DNA of 64,000 nucleotides from Streptomyces olivochromogenes (GTDB lineage: Bacteria; Actinomycetota; Actinomycetes; Streptomycetales; Streptomycetaceae), in assembly GCF_001514115.1 (NCBI RefSeq), contig NZ_KQ948455.1, positions 525,333-589,332 of the forward strand, given 5' to 3'. Below the pieces are notes generated by a model. It was not told the origin of the DNA and ran no database searches. It was given only the letters and a program-made list of their open reading frames with translations. A program made the position numbers and the translations under genes. Below, piece after piece: positions 26,827-34,507 of this stretch (its first letter is position 1; every line of letters starts with the position of its first letter).

Positions 26827-26885
26827 TTTGAGCGATCGCTCAAACCCCGGTAATCTCAGGCGTGATCGATTGAGCGATCGCTCAA
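26827..26885 (+). promoter_or_regulatory. Two identical palindromic operators around a promoter
   Basis: TTTGAGCGATCGCTCAAA (26827-26844, perfect) and TTGAGCGATCGCTCAA (26870-26885, perfect) have centres exactly 42 bases apart, four helical turns. TTGAGC (26828-26833) and TAATCT (26851-26856), spaced by 17 bases, form a credible promoter. One operator therefore covers the -35 and the other lies just past the start of transcription. The probable ligand-responsive repressor is the TetR encoded as third gene of the operon. Confidence 0.85.
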
Positions 26886-26914
26886 AAGTGGTCACTGATC
26901 TGGGGGTTCGGTAA

Positions 26915-27664
26915 ATGGGGCTCTACGTAGAGACACATGTACGAGGCGATCTCGACGACTTGTGGGCACGGACGCAGGACCCCGCGCAGCACCAGCGCTG
27001 GGACCTGAGGTTCACCTCCATCGACCATCTCCCGCGCGTCGAGGGCGAGCCGCAGCGCTTCCGGTACGCCACGCGTGTGCTGCCCTTCCTGACCGTCGCC
27101 GGGACGGGAGTCTCCGCCGGAGAGAAGGAGCGCCCCGACGGCACCCGCACCTCCGCCCTGCGCTTCGCCTCCCCGCACCCGCTCTCCCTCCTCGCCGAGG
27201 GCAGCGGCTACTGGCGCTACGTCCCCGACGCCGACGGCGTCCGCTTCCTCACCGGGTACGACTACCGCCCGCGCTGGGGCCGCTTCGGAGCCGTGGCCGA
27301 CCGGCTCCTCTTCCGCCCCCTCATCGGCTGGGCCACGGCCTGGTCCTTCGACCGGCTGCGACTGTGGCTGGAGCGGGACATCACACCGGAGCGGGCACTG
27401 CGCCACTGGCTCGCCGAGTGCGCCGTGCGCGGCTTCGTCCTGCTGGCCGCCTGCTCGGGCACGGTGTACGGCGCGCTCGTGGACGCGGCGGGCCCGCTGG
27501 CGCCGCTCGCTCTCTACTCGACCCCCGTACTGGCCGTCGTCGCCGCCCTCCTGGCGCTCCTCGCGCCCCCGCTGCCCGGCACCCCGGCCGCCCGCCGCTG
27601 CCTGCGCACCCCGATCGCGCAGGCCCGTGCGCCGCGCGTCCTGGCCACCCTGGAGCAGCGGTGA
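26915..27664 (+). CDS. SRPBCC-like protein with C-terminal membrane helices
   Basis: A 249-residue protein (MGLYVETHVRGDLDDLWAR) with GGGGGTTCGGTAA before its ATG. The first 150 residues read like a START/SRPBCC ligand-binding fold: a leading strand, LWARTQDPAQHQRWDLRF, then alternating strands. Residues 165-225 contain two hydrophobic helices (CAVRGFVLLAACSGTVYGAL and LAPLALYSTPVLAVVAALLALL), tethering it to the membrane. First gene of a three-gene operon under the double operator; it overlaps the second gene by four bases. The ligand is unknown. Confidence 0.75.
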   Translation: MGLYVETHVRGDLDDLWARTQDPAQHQRWDLRFTSIDHLPRVEGEPQRFRYATRVLPFLTVAGTGVSAGEKERPDGTRTSALRFASPHPLSLLAEGSGYWRYVPDADGVRFLTGYDYRPRWGRFGAVADRLLFRPLIGWATAWSFDRLRLWLERDITPERALRHWLAECAVRGFVLLAACSGTVYGALVDAAGPLAPLALYSTPVLAVVAALLALLAPPLPGTPAARRCLRTPIAQARAPRVLATLEQR

Positions 27665-28344
27665 CCCCCTCCATCTTCCGCACCGCGATGGGCGCCGACT
27701 TCGACCGCCTCCACCCCGAGCTGCGGCGACGCTTCTCCGTGGGCCTGGCCGGCGGCGAGGCGTGCACCGGCCACGGCGTCATGGACCGCGTCTGGCACGG
27801 GAGGGGCTTCGTGAAGCCGTTCCTGGCCCTCGGCGGCACCCGCAACATCCTCGTCCCGCGTGCGGGCCGGAACGTCCCCTTCATGATCGAGAATGTGCCC
27901 TACGCCGACACCTTCGGCCGTGAGACGGTGAGCTTCGTGCGCACCTTCGACCTGCCCGGCCGCTCCCGCCGCTTCGACGCCCAGATGGTGCTGAGCCCCA
28001 AGGGCGACCGCGTCCTCGACTACCTCGGCACGCATCAGCACCTCGCCAGCGACCTGCACCTGCGCGCCGAGCCCGACGGTTCCCTGCTGATCCGCTCCGG
28101 CGAACACCGCTTCCGGGAGGGCCCGGTGGACGTCGGCGTCCCCGAACTCATCGGCGCCGACGCGGAGGTGCGCGAGTCCTTCGACGACTCCACGGGTCGC
28201 TTCCACATCCAGGTCCGGGTCGTGAACCGCCACTTCGGCCCGCTCTTCGGTTACGAGGGCAGCTTCAGGGCGACGTACACCGACGTCCGTACCCGCGGGG
28301 TGCGGCCCGGGCTGCGGCCCGTCCGCGAGGAGGCGCGCGCGTGA
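27661..28344 (+). CDS. DUF4166-type protein
   Basis: A 227-residue soluble protein from a GTG start (TPSIFRTAMGADFDRLHPE) overlapping the preceding stop (GTGA). The opening FDRLHPELRRRF and GVMDRVWHGRGFVKPFL, the middle NVPFMIENVPYADTFGRETVSFVRTFDL and the ending FGYEGSFRATY suit DUF4166, which is often fused to or encoded beside short-chain dehydrogenase-like proteins. Function unproven. Coupling with an SRPBCC-like gene and a TetR suggests handling of a hydrophobic molecule (inference). Confidence 0.75.
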   Translation: MTPSIFRTAMGADFDRLHPELRRRFSVGLAGGEACTGHGVMDRVWHGRGFVKPFLALGGTRNILVPRAGRNVPFMIENVPYADTFGRETVSFVRTFDLPGRSRRFDAQMVLSPKGDRVLDYLGTHQHLASDLHLRAEPDGSLLIRSGEHRFREGPVDVGVPELIGADAEVRESFDDSTGRFHIQVRVVNRHFGPLFGYEGSFRATYTDVRTRGVRPGLRPVREEARA

Positions 28345-28973
28345 GTGCGGCGACCCGGGCGAAACTGCTGGAGGGTGCCCTGCGGACGCTCACCGAGCAG
28401 GGGATCGCGAAGACCTCGGCCCGTACGATCGCGGCGACCGCCGGAGTCAACCAGGCCCTCGTCTTCTACCACTTCGGGTCTGTGGACGAGTTGCTGTCGG
28501 CCGCGGTCCGGTACGGAGCTGAGCAACGGGTCGCGCACTACCGGGAGAGGCTCGCCGAGGTCGGGTCGCTGGCGGAACTCCTGGCGTTCGGGCGGGAGAT
28601 GCACGAGGTGGAGCGGGCCCAGGGGCATGTCGCCGTCCTGGGGCAGCTCCTCGCCGGGGCGCAGACGGACGCGCGTCTGGCGCCCGCGACCTCGGCGGGG
28701 CTGGATCTGTGGATCACCGAGATCGAGCGGGTCCTGGTCCGGGTCCTCGCGCCGACCCCGTTCGGCGAGTTCGCGGATCCGGCCGGGCTGGCGCGTGCCG
28801 TCGCCGCGTCCTTCGTCGGCATCGAGCTGTACGAGGGGGTCGACCCCGAGGGTTCCCGGGCCGCCCTCGACGCCCTGGAACAACTGGCCGCACTGGTCGC
28901 CGCCGTCGACACCCTCGGCCCGGTCGCCCAGCGAGCCATCCGCCACCACCTGCGCCGCACCGCGCGCGGCTGA
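28341..28973 (+). CDS. TetR-family regulator (operon autoregulator)
   Basis: A 210-residue protein, GTG start overlapping the previous stop by four bases. The N-terminal HTH is SARTIAATAGVNQALVFYHFGSVDELL, the standard TetR recognition-helix and Y-x-H-F signature. The remainder is an all-helical ligand/dimerisation domain. It ends the operon that begins after the two GCGATCGC-centred palindromes, so autoregulation by binding there is the simplest reading. It converges on the ArsR-like gene at 28994 with 20 bases between stops. Confidence 0.9.
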   Translation: MSAATRAKLLEGALRTLTEQGIAKTSARTIAATAGVNQALVFYHFGSVDELLSAAVRYGAEQRVAHYRERLAEVGSLAELLAFGREMHEVERAQGHVAVLGQLLAGAQTDARLAPATSAGLDLWITEIERVLVRVLAPTPFGEFADPAGLARAVAASFVGIELYEGVDPEGSRAALDALEQLAALVAAVDTLGPVAQRAIRHHLRRTARG

Positions 28974-28993
28974 CCGGGGCGACGCGGGGCGGG

Positions 28994-29980
28994 CTATCTC
29001 TCCGTACCCGACGCCAGCGCCATCCCCAGGGGGGTGCGTTCGTACAGGACCTGGTGGCCGTAGCGGCGTGAGGTGAGCAGGCCTCCGGCGCGCAGGACCG
29101 TGAGGTGGGCGGAGACGGACGACGGGGCGAGCCGGAGGCGGTGGGCGAGGGCTGTCGTGGTGGTGGGTTCGTCCAGGGCCGTGAGGACGGTGGCCCTGCC
29201 ACGTCCCAGGAGTCGCACGAGGGCGTCGGGGGTGTGGTCCGTCGGTTCGGCCCACAGGCCGCCGATGCCGCGGGCGGGGTAGGCGAGCGTGGGCTGCCAG
29301 GGGGGCTCGAAGGAACTGACCACCTCCGGCCAGAGGAAGACACTGGGCACCAGAACCAGGCCCTGGCCCGCGAGGTCCCGCTCGTGCCGGCCCTTCCACT
29401 CGATGGTCAGCGTGTGGGAGCGCCAGCCGAACCGACGGTCGATCTCCGGCAGCAGCCCGCCCAGGCCGACCTCCGCGAGCCGCCGCGAGTGGAACGCGAT
29501 GTCCGCCTCCAGCAGGGCGCGCAGCCGTGGCCAGTCCGGCTCGACGAGCGCGTGCCAGGCCGTCTCCATCAGGTCGGCCAGCTCCTGGACCATGCGCGTC
29601 GGGTCCTTCAGCAGCGACCGGCCCCGGGACGATTGGAGGGCGCCCGGAGTGTCCGCCAGTGACCTCGCGGCCTCCTCGTGGGCCGCCTCGGGGTCGGCCG
29701 CGCGGACCGCCGCGATCTCGTCCTCGAAGGTGGCCGCAGGACCGATCGGGGGCGGGCAGAGCCAGTCGGGGCAGTAGCCGCGCTGCGGCATCAGCAGCCA
29801 CAGCGGTGCGAGGTCGAGTCCGGCGGCGGCCGCGCGGATACGGCGCAGCCAGTGCGCGTGGTAGCCGTGCCGCGCGGGACGGTTGAGCGTGCGGACCGCC
29901 TCCTGCGTCTCCCACAGGGGCGACACCGCGAAACGGCAGTTGAGGAGGTCGTCTTCCCCGAAGTGCAGAAGGGAAGGCAA
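28994..29980 (-). CDS. ArsR-like winged-helix regulator with large N-terminal domain
   Basis: A 328-residue protein from a TTG start (PSLLHFGEDDLLNCRFAV) preceded by CAGGGGG. The winged helix is at the C terminus: LVRLLGRGRATVLTALDEPTTTTALAHRLRLAPSSVSAHLTVLRAGGLLTSRR, roughly residues 250-305. The first 240 residues are an actinobacterial extension that probably senses a ligand (DUF5937 type, from memory). It is divergent from an MFS gene; the 130 bases between contain three dyads of the TTC...GAA type, probable operators. It likely represses the MFS gene and itself. Confidence 0.85.
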   Translation of the reverse strand: MPSLLHFGEDDLLNCRFAVSPLWETQEAVRTLNRPARHGYHAHWLRRIRAAAAGLDLAPLWLLMPQRGYCPDWLCPPPIGPAATFEDEIAAVRAADPEAAHEEAARSLADTPGALQSSRGRSLLKDPTRMVQELADLMETAWHALVEPDWPRLRALLEADIAFHSRRLAEVGLGGLLPEIDRRFGWRSHTLTIEWKGRHERDLAGQGLVLVPSVFLWPEVVSSFEPPWQPTLAYPARGIGGLWAEPTDHTPDALVRLLGRGRATVLTALDEPTTTTALAHRLRLAPSSVSAHLTVLRAGGLLTSRRYGHQVLYERTPLGMALASGTER

Positions 29981-30011
29981 GGAACGGCACCCCCTGAAGA
30001 TCGGGCCTGAA

Positions 30012-30055
30012 GGTTCGAGCTGAAGATTCGAGCTGAAGATTCGGCTGGAGCCGAA
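30012..30055. promoter_or_regulatory. Tandem TTC...GAA dyads between arsR-like and MFS genes
   Basis: Two 13-base repeats, GGTTCGAGCTGAA and GATTCGAGCTGAA (30012-30037), are followed by the perfect 16-base inverted repeat TTCGGCTGGAGCCGAA (30040-30055). The pattern sits in the divergent intergenic region and suits a winged-helix repressor binding in phase. Confidence 0.75.
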
Positions 30056-30110
30056 ACTCTACGACCCGGTCCGGCGGGTGAGCACGCTGTTGCCCATGCC
30101 GGAAGCAGAG

Positions 30111-31460
30111 ATGGCGGAGACGAAGGCCACAACGACGCTGCCCGACCCACCGACCACCCCGGAGGACGCCCCATCGACCACCCCACCGAACGCGCCCGAA
30201 GCCACGGGCTACGGCCGAGTCTTCGCCGTACGGGAGTTCCGCGCCGTCTTCGCCGCCCACGCGTTCTCGCTGCTCGGACTCGTGGTCAGCGAGCTCGCCC
30301 TGTCCGTCCTGGTCTACGACCTGACGGGCTCGCCCCTGATGAGCGCCCTGACGTTCGCGCTCGGCTTCCTCCCGTACCTCGTCGGCGGCACCCTCCTCGC
30401 CGGCGCCGCGGACCGCTTCCCGGCCCGCCGGGTCCTCGTGGTGTGCGACCTGGTGTGCGCGGGCTGCGTGGCCGTCATGGTGGTGCCGGGCGCGCCCATC
30501 GCCGTACTGCTGGCCATGCGCTGCGCGCTCGCCGTCGTCTCACCGCTCTTCCAGGGGGCGCGGACGGCGACCCTGACCGACGTCCTCGGCGACGGCGACC
30601 TGTTCGTGCTGGGCCGCTCCCTGCTGCGGATCGTCTCGCAGGGCGCGCTGCTCGCCGGGTTCGGGCTCGGCGGCGTGCTGCTCACCGTCGTGTCACCGCG
30701 CGGCGCGCTCCTCATCACGGTGTGCACCTTCCTGACCTCCGCCGCGCTGCTGCGTTTCGGCACCCGGCGTCGGCCCGCGCGGGCCCGTCACGAAGGCGCG
30801 CTGGTACGGGACTCGCTCCGCGGAACCCGCCGGATCCTCGCCGACCGGCGCGTACGGGCCCTGCTCCTGCTGTTCTGGGTGCCGCCGATGTTCGCCGTCG
30901 CGCCGGAGGCGCTGGCCGCGCCCTACGCCGACGGGCTCGGCGTCGGATCGGCCGGGCTCGGCCTGCTGATGTGCGCCCTGCCGGTCGGCACGATCGCGGG
31001 GGAGCTGTACGCGGGTTCGAGGCTGCGGCCCGCGACCCGCACCCGGATCGCCCTCCCGCTCGTCTGCGTCACCCTGCTGCCGTACGTCGGCTACGTCCTG
31101 CGGCCGGACCTCGGCTGGTCGCTGGCCCTGCTGCTGCTCGCGGGCACCGGATCCGCGTACTCGCTCGGCCTGGACCAGTGGTTCGTGCGGGCCGTGCCCG
31201 AGGAACTGCGAGGGCGGGCGATGACGCTGAACACCGCCGGTCTGATGACCGTCCAGGGGGTGGGGATGGCGCTGTCGGGGGTGGCGGCCGAGTTCGCCGG
31301 AGTGCGGGCGACCGTCGTGGGCGCGGGGGTGCTCGGCACCGTCTGCTGCGTACTGCTGGCGGTGGAGGCGCGGCGTACGGAGGGGTCCGCGACCCCCGTC
31401 GCAGAGGGGCCCGGGACCGAAAGGCGAGACGGGGCTGACCAGCATATGACCGGCGGGTAA
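30111..31460 (+). CDS. MFS transporter (drug efflux type)
   Basis: A 449-residue protein, ATG at MAETKATTTLPDPP with GGAAGCAGAG upstream; upstream in-frame starts at 30078 (GTG) and 30096 are possible. A 35-residue Pro/Thr-rich N-terminal extension precedes 12 hydrophobic helices, with the loop GAADRFPARRVLVVCDLV matching MFS motif A. The ending is polar. Probably controlled by the divergent ArsR-like protein through the dyads at 30012-30055. The marR gene starts only 11 bases after its stop, so a second regulator may share the transcript. Confidence 0.87.
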   Translation: MAETKATTTLPDPPTTPEDAPSTTPPNAPEATGYGRVFAVREFRAVFAAHAFSLLGLVVSELALSVLVYDLTGSPLMSALTFALGFLPYLVGGTLLAGAADRFPARRVLVVCDLVCAGCVAVMVVPGAPIAVLLAMRCALAVVSPLFQGARTATLTDVLGDGDLFVLGRSLLRIVSQGALLAGFGLGGVLLTVVSPRGALLITVCTFLTSAALLRFGTRRRPARARHEGALVRDSLRGTRRILADRRVRALLLLFWVPPMFAVAPEALAAPYADGLGVGSAGLGLLMCALPVGTIAGELYAGSRLRPATRTRIALPLVCVTLLPYVGYVLRPDLGWSLALLLLAGTGSAYSLGLDQWFVRAVPEELRGRAMTLNTAGLMTVQGVGMALSGVAAEFAGVRATVVGAGVLGTVCCVLLAVEARRTEGSATPVAEGPGTERRDGADQHMTGG

Positions 31461-31471
31461 GGTCTTATGCC

Positions 31472-31981
31472 GTGCCGAAGCCGCTCAGCCTTGCCTTCGA
31501 TCCCATCGCCCGCGCCGACGAACTCTGGAAACAGCGCTGGGGATCCGTGCCGTCCATGGCCGCGATCACCTCGATCATGCGCGCGCACCAGATCCTGCTC
31601 GCCGAGGTCGACGCGGTCGTCAAGCCGTACGGACTCACCTTCGCGCGCTACGAGGCACTGGTCCTGCTCACCTTCTCCAAGGCCGGCGAGCTCACGATGT
31701 CCAAGATCGGCGAGCGCCTCATGGTGCACCCGACCTCCGTCACGAACACCGTGGACCGGCTGGTGAAGTCCGGGCTCGTCGACAAGCGGCCCAACCCCAA
31801 CGACGGGCGCGGCACGCTCGCCTCCATCACCGAGAAGGGGCGTGAGGTCTGCGACGCGGCGACCCGCGACCTGATGGCGATGGACTTCGGGCTCGGGGCC
31901 TACGACTCCGAGGAGTGCGCGGAGATCTTCGCGATGCTGCGGCCCCTGCGCATCGCCGCGAGCGACTTCGACGAGCAATAG
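31472..31981 (+). CDS. MarR-family regulator
   Basis: A 169-residue winged-helix protein, GTG start (PKPLSLAFDPIARADELW). HTH and wing are LTMSKIGERLMVHPTSVTNTVDRLVKSGLVDKRPNPNDGRGT, with the conserved D-x-R wing motif (DGR). The long N-terminal helix and C-terminal helices form the dimer interface and ligand pocket. Ligand unknown. It lies downstream of the MFS gene in the same direction. Confidence 0.9.
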   Translation: MPKPLSLAFDPIARADELWKQRWGSVPSMAAITSIMRAHQILLAEVDAVVKPYGLTFARYEALVLLTFSKAGELTMSKIGERLMVHPTSVTNTVDRLVKSGLVDKRPNPNDGRGTLASITEKGREVCDAATRDLMAMDFGLGAYDSEECAEIFAMLRPLRIAASDFDEQ

Positions 31982-32070
31982 ACGAGCGATAGACGAGGAA
32001 CAGAGAAAAGAGGCGCGTCGGGGCGGGGGTGCTCGTAGATCGCGCAAATGGGGTCGTTACGCTCATCCCC

Positions 32071-32409
32071 ATGAAGAAGAGCGTGCTGACCCGCTACCGC
32101 GTGATGGCCTACGTCACCGGTGTGCTGCTGGTCCTGCTGACCCTCGGTGTGATCGCCAAGTACGTGCTCGACATGAACGGTGCCGTGGACTTCACCCGCG
32201 TCGTCGCCATCGCGCACGGCTGGCTCTACGTCGTCTACCTGGTATTCGCCTTCGACCTGGGCTCCAAGGCGAAGTGGCCGGTGGGCAAGCAGCTGTGGGT
32301 GCTGCTCGCGGGGACCATTCCGACGGCCGCGTTCTTCGTGGAGCGGAAGATCACCCAGGAGCTGGAGTCGAAGGTCGCGGAGGACTCTCCGGCGGTCGTC
32401 AAGGCGTAA
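32071..32409 (+). CDS. DUF3817 membrane protein (second paralogue)
   Basis: A 112-residue protein starting MKKSVLTRYRVMAYVTGV. Three hydrophobic segments and the VVAIAHGWLYVVYLVFAFDLG core match the DUF3817 gene at 26128, as does the ending TIPTAAFFVERKI. No Shine-Dalgarno is visible. TACGCT lies seven bases before the ATG, which fits a leaderless transcript. A strong terminator follows. Role unknown. Confidence 0.85.
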   Translation: MKKSVLTRYRVMAYVTGVLLVLLTLGVIAKYVLDMNGAVDFTRVVAIAHGWLYVVYLVFAFDLGSKAKWPVGKQLWVLLAGTIPTAAFFVERKITQELESKVAEDSPAVVKA

Positions 32410-32414
32410 CTCTT

Positions 32415-32443
32415 ACCGCCACGGGAGTGGTCCGTGGCGGTTT
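32415..32443 (+). terminator. Hairpin terminator
   Basis: Perfect 10-base arms ACCGCCACGG / CCGTGGCGGT, seven-base loop, then TTT. It separates the DUF3817 gene from icmA. Confidence 0.85.
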
Positions 32444-32453
32444 GCCATCGACA

Positions 32454-32475
32454 TTTAGTAGGACGTCCTAGTAAA
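32454..32475. promoter_or_regulatory. Palindromic operator in front of icmA
   Basis: Perfect 12-base palindrome TAGGACGTCCTA at the centre, with outer TTTA/TAAA arms giving 20 of 22 symmetric positions. It ends nine bases before the icmA start codon and therefore probably overlaps the promoter. The regulator is not identified in this window. Confidence 0.75.
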
Positions 32476-32483
32476 TTCGAAGC

Positions 32484-34184
32484 ATGGACGCTGACGCCAT
32501 CGAAGAGGGCCGCCGACGCTGGCAGGCCCGGTACGACACCTCGCGCAAGCGTGAGGCCGACTTCACCACGCTCTCCGGCGATCCCGTGGAGCCGGTGTAC
32601 GGGCCACGGCCGGGGGACGAGTACGACGGCTTCGAGCGGATCGGCTGGCCCGGTGAGTACCCCTTCACCCGCGGGCTGTACCCGACCGGCTACCGAGGGC
32701 GTACGTGGACGATCCGCCAGTTCGCCGGGTTCGGGAACGCGGAGCAGACGAACGAGCGCTACAAGATGATCCTCGCCGCGGGCGGCGGCGGACTGTCGGT
32801 CGCCTTCGACATGCCGACGCTCATGGGACGCGACTCCGACGATCCGCGCTCCCTCGGCGAGGTCGGGCACTGCGGGGTCGCGATCGACTCGGCGGCCGAC
32901 ATGGAGGTCCTGTTCAAGGACATCCCGCTGGGTGACGTCACGACGTCGATGACGATCAGCGGACCGGCCGTACCCGTCTTCTGCATGTACCTGGTCGCGG
33001 CGGAACGGCAGGGGATCGACCCGGCCGTCCTGAACGGCACCCTCCAGACCGACATCTTCAAGGAGTACATCGCCCAGAAGGAGTGGCTCTTCCAGCCCGA
33101 GCCGCACCTGCGCCTCATCGGCGACCTGATGGAGCACTGCGCCGCGAAGATCCCCGCGTACAAGCCGCTGTCCGTCTCCGGCTACCACATCCGGGAGGCC
33201 GGCTCCACGGCCGCGCAGGAGCTGGCGTACACGCTGGCGGACGGGTTCGGCTACGTCGAGCTGGGACTCTCGCGCGGCCTCGACGTGGACGTCTTCGCCC
33301 CCGGCCTCTCCTTCTTCTTCGACGCGCACCTCGACTTCTTCGAGGAGATCGCCAAGTTCCGGGCCGCGCGGCGGATCTGGGCGCGGTGGATGCGGGACGT
33401 GTACGGGGCGAAGTCGGACAAGGCGCAGTGGCTGCGCTTCCACACGCAGACCGCGGGTGTCTCGCTGACGGCGCAGCAGCCGTACAACAACGTCGTCCGT
33501 ACGGCGGTGGAGGCGCTCGCGGCCGTTCTGGGCGGCACGAACTCCCTCCACACCAACGCGCTGGACGAGACGCTCGCGCTGCCGTCCGAGCAGGCCGCCG
33601 AGATCGCCCTGCGGACGCAGCAGGTGCTGATGGAGGAGACAGGCGTCGCCAACGTCGCCGACCCGCTGGGCGGTTCCTGGTACGTCGAGCAGCTCACCGA
33701 CCGGATCGAGGCCGACGCGGAGAAGATCTTCGAGCAGATCAAGGAGCGGGGACTGCGGGCGCATCCCGACGGGCAGCACCCGATCGGTCCCATCACCTCC
33801 GGCATCCTGCGGGGCATCGAGGACGGCTGGTTCACCGGGGAGATCGCCGAGTCGGCGTTCCAGTACCAGCGGGCGTTGGAGAAGGGTGACAAGCGGGTGG
33901 TGGGCGTGAACGTCCATCACGGGTCCGTGACCGGGGATCTGGAGATCCTGCGGGTCAGTCACGAAGTGGAGCGGGAGCAGGTACGGGAGTTGGGAGTGCG
34001 GCGGGGTGGGCGCGACGACGCGCGCGTACGGGCCTCGCTGGACGCGATGCTCGCCGCCGCGCGGGACGGGTCGAACATGATCGTGCCCATGCTGGAGGCG
34101 GTGCGGGCCGAGGCTACGCTCGGCGAGATCTGTGACGTGCTCCGGGACGAGTGGGGGGTGTACACGGAACCGGCGGGCTTCTGA
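32484..34184 (+). CDS. icmA: Isobutyryl-CoA mutase large subunit
   Basis: A 566-residue TIM-barrel subunit of the B12-dependent acyl-CoA mutases, the length of Streptomyces IcmA and without the C-terminal cobalamin-binding domain. Substrate-pocket residues decide the call: F80 in RQFAGFGNAEQTN and Q198 in EYIAQKE. Methylmalonyl-CoA mutases have Tyr and Arg at these positions; isobutyryl-CoA mutases have Phe and Gln. It interconverts isobutyryl-CoA and n-butyryl-CoA, linking valine catabolism with butyrate and polyketide precursor supply. The small subunit (IcmB) is not in the window. meaB at 20630 is a likely reactivase. It is preceded by the TAGGACGTCCTA palindrome and a weak ribosome site. 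Confidence 0.95.
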   Translation: MDADAIEEGRRRWQARYDTSRKREADFTTLSGDPVEPVYGPRPGDEYDGFERIGWPGEYPFTRGLYPTGYRGRTWTIRQFAGFGNAEQTNERYKMILAAGGGGLSVAFDMPTLMGRDSDDPRSLGEVGHCGVAIDSAADMEVLFKDIPLGDVTTSMTISGPAVPVFCMYLVAAERQGIDPAVLNGTLQTDIFKEYIAQKEWLFQPEPHLRLIGDLMEHCAAKIPAYKPLSVSGYHIREAGSTAAQELAYTLADGFGYVELGLSRGLDVDVFAPGLSFFFDAHLDFFEEIAKFRAARRIWARWMRDVYGAKSDKAQWLRFHTQTAGVSLTAQQPYNNVVRTAVEALAAVLGGTNSLHTNALDETLALPSEQAAEIALRTQQVLMEETGVANVADPLGGSWYVEQLTDRIEADAEKIFEQIKERGLRAHPDGQHPIGPITSGILRGIEDGWFTGEIAESAFQYQRALEKGDKRVVGVNVHHGSVTGDLEILRVSHEVEREQVRELGVRRGGRDDARVRASLDAMLAAARDGSNMIVPMLEAVRAEATLGEICDVLRDEWGVYTEPAGF

Positions 34185-34507
34185 CCCCCCGGGGCTGCGC
34201 CCCGAACCCCGGGCGTCCTTCTTTGTCCGCGGGTGCGTGGGGGCTGGGCGCGCAGTTCCCCGCGCCCCTCGAGTCGGGGCTGCGCCCCGGATCCCGGGCG
34301 TCCTTCTTTGTCCGCGGGTGTGTGGGGGCTGGGCGCGCAGTTCCCCGCGCCCCTTGAGTCGGGGCTGCGCCCCGGACCCCGGGCGTCCTTCTTTGTCCGC
34401 GGGTGTGTGGGGGCTGGGCGCGCAGTTCCCCGCGTCCCTAGGCGGATCCCGCGTCCGCCCGATTCGTCGTTCGCGCAGTTCGCCGTGCGCCTGGGAGCCT
34501 CGGCTGT
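34185..34507. other. Gene-free interval occupied by tandem repeats
   Basis: The 323 bases between icmA and the convergent tetR gene are filled almost entirely by three 85-base repeat units, listed separately. No protein-coding frame here looks real. Confidence 0.8.
34191..34440. repeat. 85-bp tandem repeat, about three copies
   Basis: Units begin with GGGGCTGCGCCCC at 34191, 34276 and 34361, an exact 85-base period. Each unit contains GGGCGTCCTTCTTTGTCCGC and the dispersed core GCGCGCAGTTCCCCGCGCCC. Differences between copies are single bases. Each unit can fold into GC-rich hairpins, and together they may terminate both convergent transcripts. Confidence 0.9.

Noticed and set aside
34191..34440. 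85-base repeats as a CRISPR array
   Set aside because: No distinct spacers: units are contiguous and nearly identical throughout, with no cas genes near.
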